Shown here piece by piece: positions 9,501 to 18,800 of a stretch of DNA of 64,000 nucleotides. The notes under the pieces were generated by a model that saw only the letters and a program-made list of their open reading frames with translations, had not been told where the DNA came from and did no database searches. The stretch is taken from assembly GCA_002498985.1 (NCBI GenBank), contig DAJO01000037.1:1873-65872 (forward strand), written 5' to 3'. Source of the stretch: Euryarchaeota archaeon UBA257. Lineage in GTDB: Archaea; Thermoplasmatota; Poseidoniia; Poseidoniales; Thalassarchaeaceae. The position numbers were made by a program, and so were the translations under genes. Each line of letters opens with the position of its first letter. Within the stretch, counting starts at the first letter, position 1.

Positions 9501-12237
9501 TTGGATCTAATGTCCATAAATTACCTCCATTATAAACATCTCCAATCCATCTTCGATTTTCAATTTCCCATCCATCAGGCATTCCATCTCCATCAGAATC
9601 TGTATCAGTCGGGTCAGTAGGGCCATCTGTTCCTCCGCCAGCACCAGAACCAAGCCATCCTTCAAGATGGACTGATAACGCTTCAGAACCTACTCCTTCA
9701 TCACAAATATATTCTTGATTTAAGTAGTGACAGTCAAAGTTAGTAGATTCTGTGAACCAACCCCAATATTCTTCACCATCAGTTAATCCATCTCCATCGG
9801 TATCAATATTTCTTGGATCTGTTCCATTGAAACCATTTTCAGAGTTAGTGATAAATCGGAATTCATCCAAATTGGTCCAGCTCCTATCAACTCCCTCACC
9901 AAACTCTGAGTCGTATAGAATTCCATCCGCGTCAGCATCTCTATCACGGTCATATGGATCAGTTGGATCGAGACCATGAATAAATTCCCAACCATCAGGC
10001 ATCCCATCAAGATCGGAATCGGTAGATTGGGGGTCAATTGGCATGATATTCATGTAATTCCCAGGAGAAATACCTGCAAACAAGATTATTGATTCAGAAG
10101 ATTCTAAAGTAGTTAATGAACTGACTAAACCAGGAAGGAATGTTTGATTATCTGACATTCCAGTTACTCCTTGGTAACCTCCTTCAAGAACCCAAGTCCC
10201 ATCTTTAGAACCAACAATTACTTGATTGCTAAATGTATGAATTGAATGAACATCATTTGATCCTGAAAGCCAATTTTCCTGATTCCACATCCTCTCAGAA
10301 TCAAAAGCAGTTAGTGGCATTGATATCAATTTATCAATATCAATCAGATGTAAACCTCCTGATGTGCCAATCCAAGCACCTGTGATTAATTCAAAATTAC
10401 CGGATGCGTCTTTAGGACCTGCAGGTTGGAGAATATTTACTATAGCCGACTTTGAAACGTTGAGTAAATCTGCTTTTTGAACGAAATTTTCTGCGTTTTC
10501 CCTGTTGAATACCCACCAAGGAGTACCTACTGAATCAGAGCCATCTGTGGTATTCCAAGCCATTAATCCTCCATCAGTTCCAATGAGGAGTAAGGGGCCA
10601 CGTCCATCCATTTCCATATGCAAAGCAGTATTGACATTCGCCGCATTATTGGATAAAATCTCAGATGTTGATTCAAGATAAATTAGAGAGTTTATTGATT
10701 GCCCGGATATCGATGCAGTCCAAACATCTTGTCCCGAGAAAAGCATTAGATCTAGGCTTCCACTACCTGTACTAAGCACAACCATCTCATTAATCGAACC
10801 GACAGAAACGCTAGATTCAGAGTCTTCAAAAGTTGTTGAATCTATTTGTGGGACTCCGTTCTGCATTTCTGCTATTGATATTCCTTGATTAGTTAACAAT
10901 ATTAGATAGTCGCCATCATCATTCGACCAATCCATCATTGAATTCAAAACTAAACCAGATGGTAGATTAATCATTGAAGATACTTCATTAAAGGGGTCCA
11001 GTATTGTAATCCCAAATTCTGAACCTACGAGTAATCTATCTCTCTGATTGTCTGAAATGATACTATGAACAGCCGCATCAACTAATTGCGGCGAAGTAGA
11101 CTGATCGTATGTAGAGAAACTATCGTCAGAGTGAGATAAGTCTATACTCCTTAGACCAGGAGTCACAGATACTCCTTGGTCATAAAATATCATATATTCT
11201 TCATAATTGCTAAATGATTCCCCCCAACTAGATGTTGCTACTGAAGTATCAGGAATAATGTATCCATCTCTATCAAGATCCCAACCGTCTGAATCTGAAT
11301 CTAGAATTGCATCACTAGCATTTCTTGGATCAAGGCCATAATGTACTTCCCAGCCATCAGGAATACCATCTCCTGGAACTGCTAAACCTACAGAAATAAC
11401 TTCTGCCCAAGAATAATAATCAGAATCTGATTCAGTAGGGTCACTACCAAGCCATCCGTCTCCGGTTTCCCTCTCTACTGATTTCTGACAGGAGTCAGAA
11501 TTTAATAGATTAATTTCTCCAAAACACCACAAACCATCTCTCTCAGTTATCCAATTATCAGGGGTTCCAAAAAGATACTCTTCAGAATTAGTATACTTCT
11601 CAGTATCGTCTATAATACCATTTCTATCGACATCAAAACCATCTCCACAACCAAATGTAAAATCAGCACATCTATCAATATCTTCCCACATATCGCTAGA
11701 GTCTAAAGGGTCGAACCAAAGACATGTCCATGCATTAGTCGTATTTAGATAACCAAGACCGCCTTCAGTGCACATATAAATTTCATACCCATCTGGTAGA
11801 CCATCACCGTCTGTATCAGCTACTCTCGGGTCTAGCCATTCTCTCATTCCTGAATCTGTTAAATCACCTGGCTTACCCGTTAAAGAAACTCTATCAGTAA
11901 AGCATCTGTCTAGCGTATATGGCCAACAATACTCAAGGAGGGCACTAGCACCATCATTATCATGGTCAGACATATTGTCAGTACCATTTCTAGAATCAAG
12001 TCCGGATATACTAATTATCTCAGTGCCTAAATCAATAATTATATCTTCTCCGAATAGTATTTCTTCATGGAAATCAGGTATCTTATCTCCGTCTTCATCA
12101 GTTACTGGAGGTCCGCCCCCTGCGGCTTCACCTGGGTCGACATTTTCTACGGGTGCTTGTGGCCTGGTTTGAGAAACAAAGGCTAAACTTGACAGAATTA
12201 GAACTGTCATAAGAAGTGCTGTCTGTTTACGCCTCAT
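6517..12237 (-). CDS. Giant secreted protein with TSP3-type calcium repeats and an inserted propeller-like region
   Basis: The 1906-aa product starts with a signal peptide (MRRKQTALLMTVLILSSLAFVSQT). A GAGGTC Shine-Dalgarno lies 6 nt before the ATG. At least a dozen thrombospondin-type-3/EF-hand-like loops of the form DxDxDGxxDGxE occur, for example DTDGDGLPDGYE, DSDGDGMPDGWE and DTDRDGMSDGYE. They are often followed by an aromatic segment ending in LDP or LNP and a linker. These acidic loops bind calcium in related proteins and would form a long stiff rod. Residues about 370-740 differ: they hold GT/GS-GG strand motifs (GSEFGITILD, GTDGGLMAWN, GTSGGLHLID, GSKDGTWVLE) that suggest a beta-propeller. 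Many N-x-S/T sequons are present. No C-terminal membrane anchor is visible, so the protein may be released or bound non-covalently. Confidence 0.85.
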   Translation of the reverse strand: MRRKQTALLMTVLILSSLAFVSQTRPQAPVENVDPGEAAGGGPPVTDEDGDKIPDFHEEILFGEDIIIDLGTEIISISGLDSRNGTDNMSDHDNDGASALLEYCWPYTLDRCFTDRVSLTGKPGDLTDSGMREWLDPRVADTDGDGLPDGYEIYMCTEGGLGYLNTTNAWTCLWFDPLDSSDMWEDIDRCADFTFGCGDGFDVDRNGIIDDTEKYTNSEEYLFGTPDNWITERDGLWCFGEINLLNSDSCQKSVERETGDGWLGSDPTESDSDYYSWAEVISVGLAVPGDGIPDGWEVHYGLDPRNASDAILDSDSDGWDLDRDGYIIPDTSVATSSWGESFSNYEEYMIFYDQGVSVTPGLRSIDLSHSDDSFSTYDQSTSPQLVDAAVHSIISDNQRDRLLVGSEFGITILDPFNEVSSMINLPSGLVLNSMMDWSNDDGDYLILLTNQGISIAEMQNGVPQIDSTTFEDSESSVSVGSINEMVVLSTGSGSLDLMLFSGQDVWTASISGQSINSLIYLESTSEILSNNAANVNTALHMEMDGRGPLLLIGTDGGLMAWNTTDGSDSVGTPWWVFNRENAENFVQKADLLNVSKSAIVNILQPAGPKDASGNFELITGAWIGTSGGLHLIDIDKLISMPLTAFDSERMWNQENWLSGSNDVHSIHTFSNQVIVGSKDGTWVLEGGYQGVTGMSDNQTFLPGLVSSLTTLESSESIILFAGISPGNYMNIMPIDPQSTDSDLDGMPDGWEFIHGLDPTDPYDRDRDADADGILYDSEFGEGVDRSWTNLDEFRFITNSENGFNGTDPRNIDTDGDGLTDGEEYWGWFTESTNFDCHYLNQEYICDEGVGSEALSVHLEGWLGSGAGGGTDGPTDPTDTDSDGDGMPDGWEIENRRWIGDVYNGGNLWTLDPRNPNDADEDADNDGLSNLCEYKWSNLLQSVINEGLPSHGESSDAALNWTATDPNNVDSDGDTLPDGWEARYSCSWSIDAAGLNPLNGSDALNNPDGDGYDVNHNGILELEERLVNWMEFHLKSELIFSDSTDNGIPFPENFTTLLFNDTWEDFAGGSFGKYASNSYNNLINATSEIDIGSGNPLSSDSDQDGMPDGWEFFHARWSLFDSAWTLNPVNENDRIGDPDGDGMNNWEEYNVISSNLSEIDNLITVPQFYLLYFGGEYLPNPWLSAESSSSFGSFLSPEQINLTGFTADPNNPDTDSDGLLDGMELIFTRWNSTDGVWTLNPLVPNDGNYDSDNDGISDQIELNLTLNNPFNGGLSPPDAPRLWEEAEYLDPSEAENRVYRILFNKEGRAQLALQQFTDWQGGATAKPLLKALFGVSDPTTEDTDRDGMSDGYEYWFTEWNLEDNRWEMNLLTDTDIFVDSDDDSYDCNGDGIITPSESFDNLAEFESRIYGKKLAIDSIPNGTGLVSYGADTVNAYMDEQSMSYSLALSQLYVTFSTKSISSFEKTGLINQINPDNFNISLAGISDPTDSDSDRDGMPDGWEYCFSIYGQYLPVNDYRWSMNPINPFDVNYDPDEDGWYDRQWEDVPATQGKWENRQFTPANIEDQISNGLVPLFFSNIMEYENGTLPLDADSDDDSMVMKPVFTNGEVTDYIQDMNLSDGREVFKYGTNPLDNDTDGDMMPDFYEYYRGWNETNDNWSSYLKIQVQWEQISANNLKPVLISNNVISRPVLNWVWFTHDATDANDAGQDADNDGGWDCSGGNCVYQPYNNFQEYYGVVNASLSSPTLVRQSLLNDCSGNYVEEWWQLRESLLGTCSGSSALTSNYFRMYKINNNDQLFALIVDDNDLDYQYLDTTDDETLCSGEWADSYERFAGDQYHFPNIGLGEYVYGWWTLDIDGDQIADGTDPTKWDTDGDWLNDFFEIEDDMLDGVRGNSASPIRYDDRTTT

Positions 12238-12351
12238 GCTATGACCTCGTCTTAACTACCCTTAGCGACTTTCATGCATTTATGACCATGATGGAGCGTC
12301 GTTCGGACAAATACACATGATTGATACATTCTGGTGGTATCGAAATGGTGT

Positions 12352-12359
12352 ATAAAAAC
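12352..12359 (+). promoter_or_regulatory. Probable TATA box for the MBL-fold gene
   Basis: TATAAAAA lies about 55-60 bases upstream of the ATG in the divergent spacer with the 1906-aa gene. An archaeal start site about 25 bases downstream would fall near 12380 and give a short leader. No BRE was scored. Confidence 0.5.
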
Positions 12360-12414
12360 GATATTTTTGTTATTTGAAACAGATTAATTGAAGGACTAAA
12401 CGTTCGCTCAAGAG

Positions 12415-13245
12415 ATGATTGATATGGGGTTACAGATTACTCATTTAGGTTCAGGTAGCAGAGGTAATTCTACCTTACTAGAATCAGATAGTTGTAAAGT
12501 ACTAATTGATTGTGGGTTCTCGTTGAAACAAACTGAAAAGAGGTTATCAACAATAAAAATTGAACCAAGTTCAATAGATGCTATTTTTATTACTCATCAC
12601 CATGGAGATCATTCAAAATCTGCACTGAAAGCATCTCAAAAATGGGGTTCAAATCTATACTGCAATATTGAAACTGCAATAAAAATGGGTTGGAATCCTA
12701 TGTCAGATTGTAGAACATTCGGTAATTTAGAACGAATAAATATTAATGATGAAATAAGTGTTCTTCCAATACCAATCCCACATGATGATGCTGAAAATAT
12801 TGCTTTGATAGTGAGTAACGGTGATGGGAATAGAGCGGGTTTCGTCACAGATCTAGGAGAGGCTACTGTAGAATTGAAAAGACATTTGAAAGGGTGTTCA
12901 CATATTTCAATTGAAGCGAATTATGACCATAAGAAATTAATGCAGGGCCCCTATCCAGATTCACTGAAAAGAAGAATTACTGGTCGTGGTGGGCACTTAT
13001 CCAATAGCCAAACTGCAGAAATTTTATCTGAAATTATGACTCCAGAACTTAGAACAGTTGTTTTATGTCATCTTTCAGATAAAAATAACGCACCACACCT
13101 CGCTGAAAGTGAGGTGTTGATGAGAATTGGTGACGATTTCAAAGGCATGATTTTCATTTCCGAGCAGTCAGGACCAGAATTTAAAATTATGATTGGAGAG
13201 GAAAAAATCAGCAGCCGTATTAATAACGAAATTAGTGACCCATGA
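12415..13245 (+). CDS. MBL-fold metallohydrolase, YycJ/WalJ-like
   Basis: A metallo-beta-lactamase-fold hydrolase. The N terminus ITHLGSGSRGNSTLLE is the typical LGSGSxGNS strand-turn of the YycJ group. The metal site THHHGDHS gives the HxHxDH motif. Further metal-ligand candidates are His at PIPHDDAE, Asp at FVTDLGEAT and His at VLCHLSDKN. The length (276 aa) matches bacterial YycJ proteins, some of which are described as 5'-3' exonucleases linked to DNA repair; the substrate here is unknown. A second in-frame ATG at 12424 (MGLQITHLG) is an equally good start. The last 14 bases overlap the convergent STAND gene. Confidence 0.85.
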   Translation: MIDMGLQITHLGSGSRGNSTLLESDSCKVLIDCGFSLKQTEKRLSTIKIEPSSIDAIFITHHHGDHSKSALKASQKWGSNLYCNIETAIKMGWNPMSDCRTFGNLERININDEISVLPIPIPHDDAENIALIVSNGDGNRAGFVTDLGEATVELKRHLKGCSHISIEANYDHKKLMQGPYPDSLKRRITGRGGHLSNSQTAEILSEIMTPELRTVVLCHLSDKNNAPHLAESEVLMRIGDDFKGMIFISEQSGPEFKIMIGEEKISSRINNEISDP

Positions 13246-15760
13246 CTACTCTATGAACAGAGTTTTGTACTTCCTTCATACGATCGTTTGCACCAAGTTC
13301 GCGGAATACTGAAAGAGCTTTTTGCAGATACTCCATCCTCTGAGAGCGATCGGTCTCAACTTCACCGAGACGGGCAAGTAGCTCCCCCTTCAAATGACGG
13401 AAGTCATTCGCTTCTGCTAGTGCTAATCCCTCTAAATAATGTTCAGAAGCTTCCTCTTTCCTACCCGCGTCGCTTAATACTTGACCTAATAGCATTTCAA
13501 CTTCAACCGCACTATGAGGGTCCGCCTGTTCAGACAGAATCTCTAGAGCACCGGAGTAATGTAACATTGCTAAGTCATTATCCTTAATTTTAGCATAATA
13601 TCTCCCTAATACTGCTCTTGCTCTGGCGTGAAGAGTTTCTTGCCCATTATCCTTAGTTTCGTCATGAGCCAACATTGCGTGATCTCGGGCACGATCGAAT
13701 TCGCCCATCTCCAAAAATGCAGATGCGAGACGGATTCTTGAATCGCATAATTCAGGATTACTTTCTGACTCTAATAACTCTTCCACGTTACCGTATACTT
13801 CTAAGGCGTGCCTATTATCTCTACGGCGACGGAAAATATAACCCATGTTATTATAAGAACGAGCCGCAGAAACTGCGTCTCTGGTCTTAATTTGAATTTC
13901 TAATGCCTGTCTATGTAATTCTAATGCATCATCCATTGCACCTCTTTTAACTGCAATATCAGCCCTAGAAGATAATAATCTAGCTAATTCCTTATTTTGT
14001 TTGTTTTTACGTGCTATAGGAATTGCCGCATCATATTCTTTCTCTGCGGCGTCCCAATGCCCCTGGATCGATAGAATATCTCCTCTAAGTTCTCTTACAA
14101 TTCCCCACGATATAGAATCGAAACCTTCCCTGTCCAAAGATCTTAAAATTCCTAGAAGTTCTGTGTGTCCTGATTGTACCAGATTTGGTCCTTCTGAAGA
14201 AAGAACTTTTGCTAACTCTTCTATTTGTTCTGAATTATGTAAATGGTGAATAAATTCTATCCTGTCAGTAGGACTTGCCTTACGGCCACGGTACCAATTG
14301 ACTGCATTATTATGTAACTCATGACGTAAATTTTGCTCCATTGAGAGTACTAAAAATTCTCTAACTAAATCGTGAACATCGTAATTTTCGCTGTCTGCTT
14401 GCCTTGCTAGACCTTTCTCAACTAAATCATCTAAAAGATCGATTGCTGCATCAAGATCACTCAATGCACTCAGAGGCATTGGTTCACGGAAAACTGCAAT
14501 AGCACCTAGAAGCCTCTTTTGTGGACCAGATAACCTACTAAAGATTTCTTTCTCGACAAATGTTTCTAATGTAGCGTGAAAAGTCCCCCCTACACTACCT
14601 CTATTTATCAATTCTAAAACTAGTGGATGACCTCTAGAAAGCGAATAAATGTGGAGGAATTGAGGAGCGTCCATATCCGGCATAGCGGAGAGAATCTGTT
14701 TACTTGACTCTTTATCTAATCCTTCAAGAGGCATTACTAAAGTGAGAATTTTCCCTTCAGAGTCTTTCTCAGGTACAACCATTCTAAAAGATCTAGAGAA
14801 CATAATTACACCTACTTGACTGAGGTTGGGAATCCTTGTTGCTATTCCTCTCAAGATAGTAATTAGAGTTTCATCGCCAACTTTATGTAAATCGTCAATT
14901 ACAATTAAACTTGGAGAATTCCTAAGTCCTTCTATGATTAAGTCAATCGTGACATTGGACTGCGGTATTGGTGTTGCAGCTAAGTAATCAGAAAGCCCAT
15001 TATTACCCATTGTTGCTTGCCATTCCGCGGTAGCCTCAAGAAATGCTCTCGAACCTTCCCAATCTTGGCAGCGATGATATAGTAAATTTCTTTCATGAGT
15101 GAATCTCTCAAGAATTTTTCCAGCAAGAGCGGTCTTTCCAATGCCTGCAATTCCTGGAACTAATATTGAAGATGACCTTTTTTCAAGAAGATTAACCATG
15201 TCGTCAACTTCTTTCTCTCTACCGAAAAATTTTCTAGTTCTTGGTAGGTCATTGAAAGAGGTTACTAATTGCTTCTCAATATGTTTTGATAAATCTCTCT
15301 CAATTAATTCAGCTGAAAGGACCGATAAATCTAAGCTACCATTATCATCGATATATCTCAAGATATCTACATGTCTTAATGGTAAATCAGTTAGCTCAAG
15401 AGCATTAATTAAAGCCACGCTTTTTGAACTCCCATCGGGAAATTTCAGCCTTACATTTTGAGTACTTACTTTTTCCCAAATTCCATTAGCGACTTTTATC
15501 CCGTCGTCAGTTAGGAAATACGCTTTTCGCTTACGGGAAACTCCAGTTACATGTGCCTGCCTTTCAATAAGTAGACCCTGTTCCCTCATACCAGAAATTG
15601 CTCTAGGGACATTAGATCTCGCAATTGCTACCGAGTTAGCGATGCCCATCTGCGATAATGCAAATGGTACTTCGACTCTACCAGCATGTTCAACATAGTC
15701 CCTGAGGTGTAATAATATCCTCTCTTGGACGCCGGGCCTTGGCACTGCCATGTTGCTCAT
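13232..15760 (-). CDS. wHTH-STAND NTPase-TPR protein
   Basis: An 842-aa soluble protein in three parts. Residues 10-95 form a MarR-like winged helix with a basic wing (GVSRKRKAYFLT). Residues 178-480 are a STAND/NB-ARC-type NTPase: FFGREKEVDDM at entry, Walker A GIAGIGKT (203-210), Walker B LIVIDDL (285-291), a sensor-like FSRSFR and the GxP motif SRGHPLVLEL. About residues 530-840 are tetratricopeptide-like helical repeats (for example AARSYNNMGYIFRRRRDNRHALEVYGNVEELL). Such proteins act as signal-dependent switches: the TPR senses, the NTPase oligomerises and the HTH binds DNA. The ligand and target are unknown. An alternative start is Met4. The neighbours are envelope genes, so a regulator of surface genes is plausible but unproven. 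Confidence 0.88.
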   Translation of the reverse strand: MSNMAVPRPGVQERILLHLRDYVEHAGRVEVPFALSQMGIANSVAIARSNVPRAISGMREQGLLIERQAHVTGVSRKRKAYFLTDDGIKVANGIWEKVSTQNVRLKFPDGSSKSVALINALELTDLPLRHVDILRYIDDNGSLDLSVLSAELIERDLSKHIEKQLVTSFNDLPRTRKFFGREKEVDDMVNLLEKRSSSILVPGIAGIGKTALAGKILERFTHERNLLYHRCQDWEGSRAFLEATAEWQATMGNNGLSDYLAATPIPQSNVTIDLIIEGLRNSPSLIVIDDLHKVGDETLITILRGIATRIPNLSQVGVIMFSRSFRMVVPEKDSEGKILTLVMPLEGLDKESSKQILSAMPDMDAPQFLHIYSLSRGHPLVLELINRGSVGGTFHATLETFVEKEIFSRLSGPQKRLLGAIAVFREPMPLSALSDLDAAIDLLDDLVEKGLARQADSENYDVHDLVREFLVLSMEQNLRHELHNNAVNWYRGRKASPTDRIEFIHHLHNSEQIEELAKVLSSEGPNLVQSGHTELLGILRSLDREGFDSISWGIVRELRGDILSIQGHWDAAEKEYDAAIPIARKNKQNKELARLLSSRADIAVKRGAMDDALELHRQALEIQIKTRDAVSAARSYNNMGYIFRRRRDNRHALEVYGNVEELLESESNPELCDSRIRLASAFLEMGEFDRARDHAMLAHDETKDNGQETLHARARAVLGRYYAKIKDNDLAMLHYSGALEILSEQADPHSAVEVEMLLGQVLSDAGRKEEASEHYLEGLALAEANDFRHLKGELLARLGEVETDRSQRMEYLQKALSVFRELGANDRMKEVQNSVHRVVMGH

Positions 15761-15828
15761 ATTAGTACAGCAATCTGAATCAATACAAGAAGTTTCGGTG
15801 GTGGAGTCTCTGACTCAAGTCATCAAAA

Positions 15829-18800
15829 TTAATAATTTGGATCTTCAATCCATTCATTAGATTCTTCATCCCAAATCCATCCATCAGTAGATTCTTCAAC
15901 TTTAGAATCCATATTCTCCGTGGAGTCAATAGAAGAGATATCATCATTTTCATCATCACCATCATCTTCAATTTCTACAAAGAAATATACAAATACAGCC
16001 CCTAAGAGAGCCAGGATTACTATTGAAATTATTCCAATCATTAAACTTGACATGCCATCATCTGCAGCCCCTACTGAAATCTGAACACCACTTGAATAGT
16101 CCGAACCAACATATCTGAAATCAGGTGTGACTGGGCCTTCATCGAATCGAGAGGATGGGATATCTAGAGACCATGTAGAGTCACTATTTACAACAGTATT
16201 ATTGGCAGGCACCTTATTAATCAGAGCAGTGACTGTTTTTCCAGGTAATCCTACACCCGAGAATGTTACACTTTCTCCATCTTTAACAACAGTCACATCA
16301 GGAACATCAATTTGGAAACTTATTGGTATTACTGTGAAAGTAACGTCTAATGAAATTTCTTTAGAACCAAATGGATCAGTCGCTACGAAAATTACATTTT
16401 CTAATGTCCATGCATCCATATCGGAGTCGTAGAAGAACATAGAAATTGGATCATAGACAGCGATTCCATCCTGACCTACATTAATTACTAATGCGAAATT
16501 ATCATCGGAAGTTGCTTCAGAATCAAATACAGATAAAATTAGATCCTGTCCATTATCGATCTCTGTGAAGAATTGATTAAGATCTATCTCAGCCTTAGTA
16601 CATCTATCTTGTGATTGGGACTCAATTTCACAGTAAAGAGTTATTTCTTGCATCCAATTTTCTGAATTGAAAACAGGTTGATTATTTCCAGCATCTGAAG
16701 GGTTATCAGCAATTATTGAAATTGTAGTCATATCACTGTAATCATATCCGTCATATGATCGGACATCAATCTCATATTCGAAGTCATGTTGTAAAATTGT
16801 TGGATCCCAAGTAGTTGACCATGCTCCATTAGTTTCAAAATCAGATACTGATTGTTGGTGAACGATGATATCTCCGTTGAAAATATCTCTGACAGTGATA
16901 TCTACTCTAGAAACAGAGCCATCATTATCTCTTGCAACACCCTCAATCGTATTATCAGAGACTGAAAGCCTTTCGCCATCCATAGGTGTCAGTAAACTTA
17001 CGAAAGGTGCTGAATTAGAATTGTCAATAGTCAATGTCATTGTTACTGGTTCGCATTCATCTATAACACTAAGACAAAAATCTGAATCTGATGCCCAAAT
17101 TGTGAATGTGTATTCAGAAACAACTCTTGGTTGACCACTAAAGTCCCATGTCCATGACCAATCAGCACCACCAGTTGTTGGAGTTGTACCTTCGAAGTTA
17201 GGCCCGCTAATATAGAAATAAATTTCCCCTACATCTTGACTACAAGCAATAGGACAACCATATTGATCGTAAGCAGTTCCCTCGAATGTGACGGTACCAT
17301 CTGACCAAGTTGAGCCATCGCTTGGAGTACTTACACTAATTACAGGAGGAGCCGCGTTCAACTTAATTGTCCTTGTAATAATTGGACTGTAATCGATTCC
17401 ATCAAACGATCTAAACTCAAAAGTATAGTCAGTTTCTTGATACCCAGACATGTCAAATGAAAAATACCAAGAATTGAATGGGTGATTGAAACGCGTAACA
17501 GTCCCAGGTTCAGCCCCACTATCATCAACTGCCAGACCAGCAGAAGTCCATTCACTTGTGAAAGGATCTCTTACTTCTACAGAATGGATATATCCTTTTT
17601 GATCCCATTGAGCTAATTCATCTGTAGCATAAAATCCTGCTAATTGACCGTCATGCGCAGAACCAGTAAAATTCACGACTTTCCTGAACGAATGACCTGT
17701 TTCTTGAATTACTGATATAGATGGACCTGTATTTACTAAATTTATTACATCTTGATACGTAGTATCTTGAATAATAAAGTCATTTCTATCATAACCAAAG
17801 CCAAATTTGTATGCAGTGTAATAATAACGAGAAAGTTCCCTAGTTCCTGCACTATAATCACAATCATCATCGTTATTATCAATCGTTAAATCACCATCAT
17901 TGTCTATCCCATCGGAACATGAATCTTCATATTCATCGTCTGCAAAACCATCAGGGTTATCCCCTCCAGCAAGGCCTCGGAAATCAAGATGCGAGTCTGA
18001 TGCTAGTGCAAACCAGGGAGTGTATCCATCTTCATCAGTGTACAGTGAGTAGAGATCATTTCCTAGAGCATCTTCAATTAACACATTTGCATTATCTACT
18101 TTCATCCCATCTACCAAGGTTTGGAACCTCACCATTTCAGCCCTTCTTACTTGAACTGCAAATTGAGTTGGCTGAGACTTGATAAAAATCTTGGAGGTGT
18201 CGACATTTGAAAGATTGGCGAATGTAAAGACTGTAGAGTTATTATCCATATTAACTGCCAATGGGAAGTTTCTAGGTGTTAAATTATCACAACTAGAACA
18301 TTCAGAAATTGGTGTTGGAATTATAGCACCCTGGAATCCATTTGCAGGCCAAGCCTCTTGATCGGGCCAGTCTAGTATTACAGGATACTCACCAGGAGAT
18401 GCACTTGGAATGAACTCAGATTGAACAGTTACAGAAGATTTAGTAATGTTATAAGCCGTTTCAATACCATTCCAAGTATTCAATGAAAAGAAGCCAAGAG
18501 AGCCATATTGTTGTGTATTTGCAAATCCGCTATCATAATTTCGGATTACTGCTCCGGTGCCTGGAGTGTTAAACAAATTTCTTTGGACATCCATCAATCC
18601 ACCTATTGCTCTGATACCATCGGCATCTCCGCCTAAGCTAAACTCATTGTCATAGAGTGTTACACCTGAACGGAATACACTTACTGCAGGGCAGGTATAT
18701 TCGCCACCCCAGTACTTGAAGCTAGAACAGGTTCCTGGTGAATTCACACTCACTGTATTATTCGTAAAATGAAGCCTGGATGCAGCAGGTGCAGGTCCAG

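Noticed and set aside
6517..12237. CRISPR-like or satellite repeats
   Set aside because: Short similar DNA words recur, but they encode DxDGxxDG loops, spacing is irregular and the frame is continuous.
13232..15760. STAND protein as an anti-phage Avs/NLR-like defence gene
   Set aside because: No nuclease, TIR or other effector domain is visible; the N-terminal winged helix points to regulation and the neighbours are not defence genes.
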